A DNA stretch of 7,503 nucleotides from an uncultured Erysipelotrichaceae bacterium (GTDB lineage Bacteria > Bacillota_I > Bacilli_A > Erysipelotrichales > Coprobacillaceae). Within the stretch, counting starts at the first letter, position 1; every line of letters begins with the position of its first letter. Both the position numbers and the translations under genes were made by a program. The notes beneath the pieces were generated by a model. The model saw only the letters and a list, made by a program, of their open reading frames with translations, was not told the DNA's origin and made no database searches. The DNA is taken from contig UQVG01000093.1 in NCBI GenBank assembly GCA_900544435.1, positions 1 through 7,503 of the forward strand. Direction: 5' to 3'. Below, one piece after another: positions 1-5,202 of this stretch.

Positions 1-11
1 GTTTTCTTTAT

Positions 12-17
12 TATAAT
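12..17 (+). promoter_or_regulatory. possible -10 box (TATAAT)
   Basis: A perfect TATAAT lies about 75 bases before the start codon of the small + strand gene. The matching -35 box would fall before the window starts, so only half of the promoter can be judged. The stretch is so AT-rich that a chance match is quite possible. Confidence 0.3.
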
Positions 18-91
18 TTTTTTAATAATAATTGTCTATTTTTAATCATATTATTTATGCTTTTGTTCAAACTATAAAAGGAGGTGCTTTC

Positions 92-379
92 ATGAAATTA
101 TGTATTACAGCAGGTAACTATCACATTTTTAAATTAATGATTAAAAATCATAAAGATCAACGCATTCAATTAAAAAATATCCATCATTTAGATTTTGATC
201 TTGTTTTTGATGTTTATACATGTTTAGATCAAAAAACAGTTATTTCTATTCTTAGCCATGAGTTGCGTTATTCTCCATTTATGTATCTATGTCCAGGCTT
301 TAAAGTCATTCCTTATAAAAAACGTCTTCCTCATGGTACAAAAGAACCAACTGCTCCTTTAAATCTTTCTTTTAATTGA
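92..379 (+). CDS. small hypothetical protein, 95 aa
   Basis: I do not recognise this protein. The ATG at 92 is chosen over the in-frame ATG at 32 because a strong AAAGGAGG (77-84) sits seven bases before it, while nothing suitable precedes 32. The product is 95 residues, basic and rich in His, Lys and Ile, with a hydrophobic patch near FDLVFDVYTCL and a C-terminal tail containing PHGTKEPTAP. There is no signal peptide and no clear membrane helix. The stop is followed within about 15 bases by a strong hairpin terminator, which supports a real single-gene transcription unit. It is convergent with the Rpn-like remnant on the other strand. No function can be assigned from the sequence. Confidence 0.65.
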   Translation: MKLCITAGNYHIFKLMIKNHKDQRIQLKNIHHLDFDLVFDVYTCLDQKTVISILSHELRYSPFMYLCPGFKVIPYKKRLPHGTKEPTAPLNLSFN

Positions 380-390
380 ATAATTTACAT

Positions 391-436
391 TAAAAAACAG
401 TTTGAGATAGCATCTATTTCAAACTGTTTCTTTTTT
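391..436. terminator. bidirectional rho-independent terminator
   Basis: The arms at 395-410 and 414-429 form a 16-bp stem with one G-U pair and a three-base loop (CAT). On the + strand the stem is followed by C and then six T (431-436). On the minus strand it runs straight into a T tract (complement of 392-397). It lies between two convergent genes and can serve both the small + strand gene and the Rpn-like remnant. Confidence 0.85.
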
Positions 437-890
437 AATTAATGATTTTTAAAACATCTTCTTCACTTGTTACATTAAAAATATTTAATGTAAGTTCATT
501 GAGTTTTTCTAGCGATGTATTTGTAAGCTTTTCTTCTAAGTTACCTGACAAGTTTCCAAATTTAACTTTGAGTTGTTCTTTTAAAGTATTTTGTTTTTCT
601 TCATATTTTCCTTTTTCAATTCCTATGCTTTCTCCTTTCTTTTCAAATTTTTGAAATAATTGATCCATTGCTTTACACATATTAATTTCATCTCCCTCTG
701 GTAAATCATCTCTTCTAATATTTGTATGCGTAAATGTCACCGCCATCATGAAGCTTTCTGTTTCGATTTTACGATTTTCTCTTAATCCATCATAACTTCC
801 TGCAAACATACTTTGATTAATTTCTACGACATCTTAATATCTTTTGATTTCTGTTGGATCATCTACATTTCCTATCATTGTATCATATGT
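435..890 (-). pseudogene. Rpn-family (PD-(D/E)XK) nuclease/transposase C-terminal remnant, nonsense-interrupted
   Basis: The open part (435-809) encodes 124 residues that look like the C-terminal third of Rpn-type 'recombination-promoting nuclease/putative transposase' proteins. These include the characteristic EINMCKAMDQLFQKFEKKG stretch, a charged coiled coil with GIEKGKYEEKQ, and a DUF4351-like end (LKVKFGNLSG...SLEKLNEL). The same frame continues upstream as MIGNVDDPTEIKRY, then a TAA at 834-836, then DVVEINQSMFAG. The protein-like sequence on both sides says the stop is a nonsense mutation, perhaps CAA to TAA. Further upstream the frame hits another TAA (891-893) and the N-terminal nuclease core is gone. 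No ribosome binding site supports the ATG at 809. Family members are usually about 250-320 residues, so this is a decayed fragment. Its partner DNA and age cannot be judged. Confidence 0.75.
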
Positions 891-987
891 TTAAAGATAA
901 TTCGTCTCACACTTGTCTCATTTCTATTATCATTTTAGCTATCTCTCCTACCCTCTTCAATGGACGGATAGTCCAAAAAAGTTTCCA

Positions 988-1018
988 ATAAAAAAACCTA
1001 CGAAATCATCTCGTAAGT
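988..1018 (-). terminator. rho-independent terminator of the DUF3592-like gene
   Basis: Read on the minus strand, ACTTACGA, a seven-base loop (GATGATT) and TCGTAGGT form an 8-bp stem with one G-T wobble, followed by seven T (complement of 990-996). It begins only three bases after position 1021, where the DUF3592-like gene would end if its frameshift were repaired. This supports the longer reading frame as the ancestral one. Confidence 0.75.
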
Positions 1019-1070
1019 CTTTAAAGAATACATATTATTAAATCCGCTATTAATGAAGCAATACCCGCAA

Positions 1071-1439
1071 TTATAAAAATGATATATAGCTTTTTTGCGG
1101 ATCATTTTCTAAAATCAATATATGTTTAGGATTATTTTCCTCATACATAATTTCTAAAGAACTCCCTATAGGTAGTTCTTTACCATAACCAATAGAGAGT
1201 TTTTGTTTAATTTCATCTCCATGATCATAAAATTGAATTACCGGAAAATAGGAATAAGAAAAACTATCATCACTTTGCATTCTTTCTCTTATATTATCAA
1301 TTACTTTAGCTAATGTATGAATATTACAATACTTTACTTTCTTTTTATAATTCATTCTTATACCAATTCCTATCATTAAAAAAATACTACCTAATAAAGA
1401 AAATATAAGTATTAAGAATAATTTAGGATTTTCTAACAT
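1071..1439 (-). CDS. DUF3592-like membrane protein, C-terminus frameshifted
   Basis: The 122-residue product has one N-terminal membrane helix (about residues 6-27, FLILIFSLLGSIFLMIGIGI) followed by a small beta domain. The core YFPVIQFYDHGDEIKQKL...IMYEENNPKHILI matches the DUF3592 pattern of a short beta domain normally held between two membrane helices. The ATG at 1439 is preferred to the in-frame GTG at 1448 because AAGGGAG (1455-1449) lies nine bases before the ATG and abuts the GTG. The frame stops at 1071 after SYISFL. Shifting frame at the A6 run (1091-1096) replaces that tail with KLYIIFIIAGIASLIADLI and ends at 1021, giving 139 residues and the expected second helix. The gene is therefore probably damaged, or it is read by slippage. 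Function is unknown; the location is the cell membrane. Confidence 0.7.
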   Translation of the reverse strand: MLENPKLFLILIFSLLGSIFLMIGIGIRMNYKKKVKYCNIHTLAKVIDNIRERMQSDDSFSYSYFPVIQFYDHGDEIKQKLSIGYGKELPIGSSLEIMYEENNPKHILILENDPQKSYISFL

Positions 1440-1511
1440 AATTATCACTCCCTTTATTAGGGTTTATCATTAATTAATAATAAATTCTAAAAAAGATGAT
1501 GTTTTTATAAA

Positions 1512-1532
1512 GTGGACCCCATGTCAAGGACA
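1512..1532. mobile_element. possible solitary IS3-like terminal end
   Basis: The sequence GTGGACCCCATGTCAAGGACA resembles the TGGACCCC-type terminal repeats of IS3/IS150-group insertion sequences. No transposase and no matching second end occur in the window, so at most this is a remnant. Read on the minus strand it contains TTGACA (complement of 1522-1527), a consensus -35 box pointing outward towards the DUF3592-like gene. No convincing -10 box lies at 16-18 bases. Confidence 0.35.
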
Positions 1533-1566
1533 ATAAATAAAAAAGTACTTAAAATCAAATAGAAAT

Positions 1567-1609
1567 AAATATATCCTCTAGGTATCAAAGACCATGAGGA
1601 TATATTTTT
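1567..1609 (+). terminator. 12-bp perfect hairpin with T tract
   Basis: AAATATATCCTC (1567-1578) and GAGGATATATTT (1596-1607) are perfectly complementary around a 17-base loop. Two more T follow the second arm, so it could act as a + strand terminator. No gene on the + strand runs into it. It sits about 35 bases inside the putative IS-like end, the sort of place where insertion sequences carry hairpins that block incoming transcription. Which role applies cannot be decided here. Confidence 0.4.
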
Positions 1610-1687
1610 ATGTTGAAATACTATAGATATGTAATTATTAAAAATAATGAATTAAAAATTTCAAAAACAAAAAAATGGAAAACCTTG

Positions 1688-1777
1688 TTAAAAAGGAATT
1701 AGGTGTTGTTGATTATCGTGACTATCTTTTTGAAGATGATCTTTCAATTCTACTGCGTCACTTTCTTGAAAATGCAT
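1688..1777 (-). pseudogene. start of an AlbA_2/Schlafen-type ATP-binding protein gene, truncated (29 codons)
   Basis: An ATG at 1777 is preceded by AAAAGGGG (1793-1786) with eight bases between, a good ribosome binding site. The peptide opens with MHFQESDAVELK, which resembles the start of AlbA_2-domain (Schlafen-like) proteins that typically begin with an F-x-ES-x-x-VELK pattern. The resemblance then ends, and a TAA closes the frame at 1688 after only 29 codons. No reading frame nearby carries the expected continuation (the GG-x-I-x-IG core). I read it as the 5' stub of a gene whose body was deleted or replaced, perhaps by the IS-like sequence just beyond. The match is short, so it could be chance. 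Confidence 0.4.
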
Positions 1778-1788
1778 AGTATCAGCCC

Positions 1789-1861
1789 CTTTTAATATAT
1801 TTTATCAATCCAATCAAATCACGTCAGTTGATTTGATTGGATTATGACGAGATATTAAAAG
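1789..1861. repeat. nested inverted repeat (10-bp outer, 15-bp inner stem)
   Basis: The inner arms AATCCAATCAAATCA (1807-1821) and TGATTTGATTGGATT (1829-1843) are perfectly complementary around a seven-base loop. The outer arms CTTTTAATAT (1789-1798) and ATATTAAAAG (1852-1861) are also perfect, and each outer/inner gap is exactly eight bases. The whole 73-base element could fold as one long hairpin with an 8x8 internal loop. It lies 25 bases after the sirtuin stop codon. Neither strand has a T tract, so it is not a standard terminator. It could instead protect the 3' end of the operon transcript. On the minus strand the last outer arm also covers part of the AAAAGGGG site of the truncated gene. 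Confidence 0.8.
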
Positions 1862-1886
1862 TATGATTAAAAGCTGTATAAATATA

Positions 1887-2747
1887 CTATTTTTCCAATT
1901 TAATTTTTAATAAATCATCAACAACATTCTTTATATCTTCACTTATACAATATGCTCTTTTTTCAATGGATTGAGGACAATAAGCATCTTTATTAATACA
2001 AATATAAGTTGCATTTTTATTTCTTTCAACAAATCTAAAAAATGGATATTTAATAATACCTGGTGTATTTTGTCCTACACCTAATTCAAGATAAACAATT
2101 TTTAAATCTTGATGTCTTCTGATAAAATCTTGATATCTAAGATAAGCTTGATGCCATCCTTCATCTTCAACAAAAGTATCATCACATCTTAAATTCATTG
2201 TCATTGGTTTTCCACAATGAGGACAATAAGGAATTAAAGATATAGGAATTTTCATATCCTTTTGTTGTTCAATCATCTTTTTAATAAGTTCTTCATTATC
2301 ATATGTTTCTTGATGACAAGGAGATGAACATTGAAATAAGCCATAATCTCCTTGTGTATAAAATACTCTTTGTTTATCAAAATTTGCTTTTTGAAAACAA
2401 TGATCCACATTAGTTGTTAAAACAAAATAATCTTTATCTTTAACAAGTTGAAAGAGTTTTTGATATAAATCTAAATGATCTACATATCGATTGTAATAAA
2501 CTTGTCTTGACCACCAAGCCCAATATTCTTCTAAAGTATCATAAGGATAAAAACCTCCTGAATACATATCATGAATTCCATATTTTTCTTCAAAATCACT
2601 AAAATACTTATTAAATCTTTCTCCTGCATATTCATATCCAGCAGCCGTAGAAAGTCCTGCACCTGCTCCAATAACAATAGCATCCGCTTCTTGTATTTTA
2701 GCGTAAATATCTTTCATAGATGTCTCGATCTTCGTCTTTGAAAACAT
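1887..2747 (-). CDS. class M sirtuin (SirTM), NAD-dependent protein ADP-ribosyltransferase
   Basis: This 286-residue protein has the sirtuin NAD-binding start GAGAGLSTAAG (27-37), TTNVD (111-115) in place of the usual TQNID, and a C-terminal LGVGQNTP (222-229). Four cysteines (C140, C144, C175, C178) fit a structural zinc site. The canonical catalytic histidine position reads YTQGDYG, so Q132 replaces it. That is the hallmark of class M sirtuins, which transfer ADP-ribose to protein rather than deacylate it. In staphylococci and streptococci the target is a lipoylated GcvH-like protein. The ATG at 2747 has AAGGTG (2760-2755) seven bases upstream and lies inside the macrodomain gene, giving a 50-base overlap and likely translational coupling; M11 at 2717 is an alternative start. 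It is the last gene of the operon. Family assignment is confident; the substrate here is unknown. Confidence 0.92.
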   Translation of the reverse strand: MFSKTKIETSMKDIYAKIQEADAIVIGAGAGLSTAAGYEYAGERFNKYFSDFEEKYGIHDMYSGGFYPYDTLEEYWAWWSRQVYYNRYVDHLDLYQKLFQLVKDKDYFVLTTNVDHCFQKANFDKQRVFYTQGDYGLFQCSSPCHQETYDNEELIKKMIEQQKDMKIPISLIPYCPHCGKPMTMNLRCDDTFVEDEGWHQAYLRYQDFIRRHQDLKIVYLELGVGQNTPGIIKYPFFRFVERNKNATYICINKDAYCPQSIEKRAYCISEDIKNVVDDLLKIKLEK

Positions 2748-3471
2748 TAAAAATCACCTTCTTTATACTTGTTTCATTTTTTAAATACTCTTTAACTGTT
2801 TTGATAGCAATCTTTGTTGCAAATTCTTTAGGAAAATGAAATTCACCTGTCGAAATACAACAAAAAGCAATACTTTCTAAATGATATGCATCTGCAAGTT
2901 CTAAACAACTACGGTAACATGATGACAGTAATTCTTCATCTTTTTTGGTTACAGTAGAATAAATAATCGGACCTACTGTATGTAAGATATAACGACTTGG
3001 TAAATTATAAGCTTTAGTTATTTTAGCTTTTCCTGTTGCTTCTTGTTTTCCTTGTTTTTCCATTATTTGATAACAAGCATATCTAAGTTGCATTCCAGCA
3101 TAAGTATGGATACAGTTATCAATACAACGATGATGAGGAATATAGCATCCTGTCATTTGACTATTAGCAGCGTTGACGATTGCATCACATTTTAAAGTTG
3201 TAATATCGCCTTGCCACAAATAAATACCTTCTTGGATAGGTTTTAAATCATGAATATCTACAATCCCTTTTTCTTTAAGCTCTGTTTGTAAATACGCATC
3301 TTGAATATGATAAAACTCACTTTTTATTTTTTTAGGTTCTCGAACATTCATCAAATCCCTCAATAAAAGTTTTTGTGAACTTTCATTTTGAGGAATTTCA
3401 ATATGACGATATTCTTCTCTTTCATCAAGTAATTCTTGAATCAAATATTTTCTTCTTTCTTCTTGGTTCAT
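2698..3471 (-). CDS. zinc-dependent macrodomain, protein-ADP-ribosyl hydrolase
   Basis: The 257-residue protein has an N-terminal helical extension of about 80 residues with the LMNVREP motif and then a macrodomain: GDI (88-90), NAAN (100-103), the Zn-macro signature GCYIPHHRCIDNCIH (108-122) and the phosphate loop ISTGEFHFP (206-214). By that signature C109, H114 and C116 are the likely zinc ligands. Enzymes of this group remove ADP-ribose from proteins, reversing the linked class M sirtuin. The start codon follows the stop of the preceding gene with no gap (TAGATG), and AAAGGGG (3484-3478) precedes it at a suitable distance. Its 3' end overlaps the sirtuin by 50 bases. Key residues all look intact. 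It should act in the cytoplasm. Confidence 0.92.
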   Translation of the reverse strand: MNQEERRKYLIQELLDEREEYRHIEIPQNESSQKLLLRDLMNVREPKKIKSEFYHIQDAYLQTELKEKGIVDIHDLKPIQEGIYLWQGDITTLKCDAIVNAANSQMTGCYIPHHRCIDNCIHTYAGMQLRYACYQIMEKQGKQEATGKAKITKAYNLPSRYILHTVGPIIYSTVTKKDEELLSSCYRSCLELADAYHLESIAFCCISTGEFHFPKEFATKIAIKTVKEYLKNETSIKKVIFNVFKDEDRDIYERYLR

Positions 3472-4065
3472 CTAAATTCCCCTTTCTATCGCACGAACAG
3501 GACATATTTCTAGACATCTTCCACAACTTAAACAATGTCTTTGATCAATTTTTACTTTTTGATCAACATGAATACATTTTTGTGGACAAACATCTAAACA
3601 TTTTAAACATCCAATACATGTATCATTAATAAAATATCCTGTTTCTTTTTCAATACTTCCAATTGTAAATGTTTCTTTAATAATACTACTAGGATCAGTA
3701 ATATCAAAATATTCACCTGTTGCTTCATATAAACAAAAGACTTCTAATATATCTCTTGTATTTTCAGGATAAATTTTTTGCATATAAGTATTTTTTAGAA
3801 AGATTTCATCTAAATACGTATGATGTATACATTTAACTTTTCCTTTTAAAGAAATTGCTCTTTTATCTTTTAAAGCAGTTAATGACATATAATTTTGTTG
3901 AATAAGTTGTTGATAAAAAGTTTTCCCTTTAGCCGTTAGAAAATACACACCTTCTTTATCATAGAGCATCATATCAATAGCTCTTGTTTGTGGATATCCT
4001 TGTTGATCTAATGTAGCAACAACTGTTGAATGAAATTCATCCACTAACATCTTTAAATAGTTCAT
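3472..4065 (-). CDS. FMN-binding split-barrel (PNPOx-like) / two-[4Fe-4S] ferredoxin fusion, copy 1
   Basis: Residues 1 to about 125 resemble the pyridoxamine-phosphate-oxidase-like flavin-binding split barrel (VVATLDQQGYPQTRAIDMM, then YFLTAKGKTFYQQL). The C-terminal 50 residues carry two [4Fe-4S] motifs, C150/C153/C156/C160-P and C178/C181/C184/C188-P. Such a fusion should pass electrons between iron-sulfur clusters and a flavin in the cytoplasm; the actual substrate is not evident. I prefer the ATG at 4065 (197 aa) to that at 4074, because AGAGG lies about ten bases before the former and touches the latter, and the N-terminus then aligns with the paralogue at 6717-7319. It heads the operon with the macrodomain and sirtuin, so it may be their target, a partner, or part of the same stress response. 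It is divergent from hxlR, which probably controls it. Confidence 0.85.
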   Translation of the reverse strand: MNYLKMLVDEFHSTVVATLDQQGYPQTRAIDMMLYDKEGVYFLTAKGKTFYQQLIQQNYMSLTALKDKRAISLKGKVKCIHHTYLDEIFLKNTYMQKIYPENTRDILEVFCLYEATGEYFDITDPSSIIKETFTIGSIEKETGYFINDTCIGCLKCLDVCPQKCIHVDQKVKIDQRHCLSCGRCLEICPVRAIERGI

Positions 4066-4068
4066 CTC

Positions 4069-4097
4069 TTGCATACCTCTTTTCTTTTATTTATAAT
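4069..4097 (+). promoter_or_regulatory. probable promoter of the HxlR gene
   Basis: TTGCAT (4069-4074) and TATAAT (4092-4097) are separated by exactly 17 bases. Transcription would begin near 4104, inside the first palindrome. A second TATAAT (4104-4109) has only a poor -35 partner (TTTCTT). Confidence 0.55.
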
Positions 4098-4132
4098 AGT
4101 ATATATAATATACTAAGTATCTTTTAGATACT
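4097..4132. promoter_or_regulatory. tandem palindromic operator between hxlR and the ADP-ribosylation operon
   Basis: Two palindromes lie end to end. The first is TAGTATATATAATATACTA (4097-4115), with 8-bp arms and a three-base centre. The second is AGTATCTTTTAGATACT (4116-4132), with 7-bp arms and a three-base centre. Both share the AGTAT/ATACT half-site. They cover the + strand start region. They also cover a possible minus-strand promoter, TTTAGT (4135-4130) and TATATT (4112-4107) 17 bases apart. HxlR-family regulators commonly bind such sites next to their own gene, so this is the likely operator controlling both directions. Confidence 0.65.
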
Positions 4133-4145
4133 AAAGGAGATAAAA

Positions 4146-4475
4146 ATGGAAAAACAACAATTACCTGCTTGCCCAGTTGAAACAACCTTAACCCTTATTA
4201 GTGATAAATGGAAAGTCTTGATTTTAAGAGATCTTCTTCCTGGTACTAAACGTTTTGGTGAATTGAAGAAATCAATTGGTCACGTTAGCCAAAAGGTTTT
4301 AACAGCCCAACTTAGACAAATGGAACAAAGTGGTTTATTAACACGTACTGTTTATCCTGAAGTTCCCCCTCGTGTTGAATATTCTTTAACGGAACTTGGT
4401 TACAGTTTAAAACCTATTTTAGATGCGATGTCTACTTGGGGAGAAAATTATAAAGAAAATTATTATCAAGAATAA
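4146..4475 (+). CDS. HxlR-family winged-helix regulator with a single N-terminal cysteine
   Basis: The 109-residue protein is a typical full-length HxlR regulator. It has CPVETTLTLISDKWKVLIL near the N-terminus, the recognition region FGELKKSIGHVSQKVLTAQL, and the wing VYPEVPPRVEYSLTELG. Its only cysteine is C9, at the position used by thiol-sensing members such as HypR and YodB, which form intersubunit disulfides. Redox or electrophile sensing is therefore plausible but unproven. AAAGGAGAT (4133-4141) gives a strong ribosome binding site six bases before the ATG. It is divergent from the flavin/ferredoxin-macrodomain-sirtuin operon across a short region holding two palindromes. Its last ten bases overlap the convergent ATPase gene, and its terminator lies within that gene. 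Confidence 0.92.
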   Translation: MEKQQLPACPVETTLTLISDKWKVLILRDLLPGTKRFGELKKSIGHVSQKVLTAQLRQMEQSGLLTRTVYPEVPPRVEYSLTELGYSLKPILDAMSTWGENYKENYYQE

Positions 4476-5200
4476 GACTCGTTTTTAGAAACGAGTTTTT
4501 TTACAAAGTCATTAGCTGGATTCTTAAAAATATTTTCAGGAGTATCAAATTGTTGAATTTGACCTTGATCCATAATTAACACTTTTGTTCCTAATTTTAA
4601 AGCTTCTTGAATATCATGAGTCACAAATAATATTGTGATCTTTTTTTGTTGATATATTTTTAAGAGTTCATCTTGTAATTGTCTTCTAGTAATTTCATCA
4701 ACAGCTCCAAATGGTTCATCCATTAATAAAATATCTGGTTGATTCGCTAAGGCTCTAGCAATACCTACTCTTTGTTGTTGACCACCTGAAAGAGTATGGG
4801 GATATTTATCTTTAAATCTTGAATCTAATTGTACTGTTTCTAACCATTGATCTACGATTTGATCCATATTTTTTGTTTTCTTTTCTAATTGTAAAACATA
4901 GGCTATATTTTGTTTCACTGTTAAATGAGGAAAAAGTACACTTCCTTGTATCACATATCCCATATGTCTTCTTAATTGAATAAGATCTTGTTCTTGGATA
5001 TCTTGTCCATGAACTTTAACATGTCCACTTGTAGGTTGAATTAAACCGTTGATCATTTTTAATACCGTTGTTTTACCACTACCTGATGTTCCAATAATTG
5101 TTATAAATTCACCTTGATCTATAGATAAATTAAAATGATTTAATACTTCTGTTTGTCCATATGCTTTTTTTATATCTTTTAATTCAATAATAGCTTCCAT
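4466..5200 (-). CDS. ABC transporter ATPase (OpuCA/EgtV-like, no CBS domains)
   Basis: The 244-residue protein is a complete ABC nucleotide-binding subunit: Walker A GTSGSGKTT (37-45), Q85 in the Q-loop, signature LSGGQQQR (137-144), Walker B ILLMDEP (157-163) and H-loop H195. It resembles the ATPases of quaternary-amine importers, but it ends right after the ABC domain. It therefore lacks the paired CBS domains that sense ionic strength in OpuA/OpuC-type ATPases, which argues against a simple osmotic switch. Its ATG follows the permease stop after two bases, with AAGGAG (5211-5206) inside the permease gene, so the two are co-expressed. The 3' end overlaps hxlR by ten bases in convergent orientation. 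It should energise import together with the fused permease/binding protein. ATPase function is certain; the substrate is open. Confidence 0.93.
   Translation of the reverse strand: MEAIIELKDIKKAYGQTEVLNHFNLSIDQGEFITIIGTSGSGKTTVLKMINGLIQPTSGHVKVHGQDIQEQDLIQLRRHMGYVIQGSVLFPHLTVKQNIAYVLQLEKKTKNMDQIVDQWLETVQLDSRFKDKYPHTLSGGQQQRVGIARALANQPDILLMDEPFGAVDEITRRQLQDELLKIYQQKKITILFVTHDIQEALKLGTKVLIMDQGQIQQFDTPENIFKNPANDFVKKLVSKNESYS
4477..4502 (+). terminator. hxlR terminator embedded in the ATPase coding sequence
   Basis: ACTCGTTT (4477-4484), loop TTAG and AAACGAGT (4489-4496) form a perfect 8-bp stem followed by six more T (to 4502), directly after the hxlR stop. The same bases encode the last residues of the convergent ATPase (around KKLVSKNES). 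On the minus strand no T tract follows the stem, so it should terminate only + strand transcripts. Confidence 0.85.
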
Positions 5201-5202
5201 AC

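Noticed and set aside
442..654. 70-codon + strand reading frame
   Set aside because: It is the antisense shadow of the Rpn-like remnant, with Ser/Phe-rich low-complexity translation and no ribosome binding site.
961..975. Short palindrome TGGACGGATAGTCCA
   Set aside because: A 5-bp stem with no T tract on the strand that would matter; too small to call a terminator or a mobile-element end.
1091..1096. Programmed -1 frameshift site in the DUF3592-like gene
   Set aside because: The frame-zero codons are CAA AAA AGC, which does not fit the standard X-XXY-YYZ slippery heptamer. A simple indel in the A run is the more economical explanation, though single-site slippage is not excluded.
1610..1702. 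30-codon + strand frame starting MLKYYRYV after the hairpin
   Set aside because: It has no ribosome binding site, starts at the foot of a hairpin, is short and Lys/Asn-rich, and matches nothing I recognise.
1675..1782. 35-codon + strand frame MENLVKKELG...FLENA
   Set aside because: It is antisense to the AlbA_2-like stub, which has a better ribosome site and a family motif; no Shine-Dalgarno site precedes this one.
1449..1886. CRISPR array, tRNA or riboswitch in the longest gene-poor stretch
   Set aside because: No repeated spacer pattern, no tRNA-like fold and no known riboswitch core is visible; the inverted repeats found are single elements.
3375..3629. 84-codon + strand reading frame across the macrodomain/ferredoxin junction
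   Set aside because: It lies antisense to two well-supported genes and has a Phe/His-rich, non-protein-like composition.
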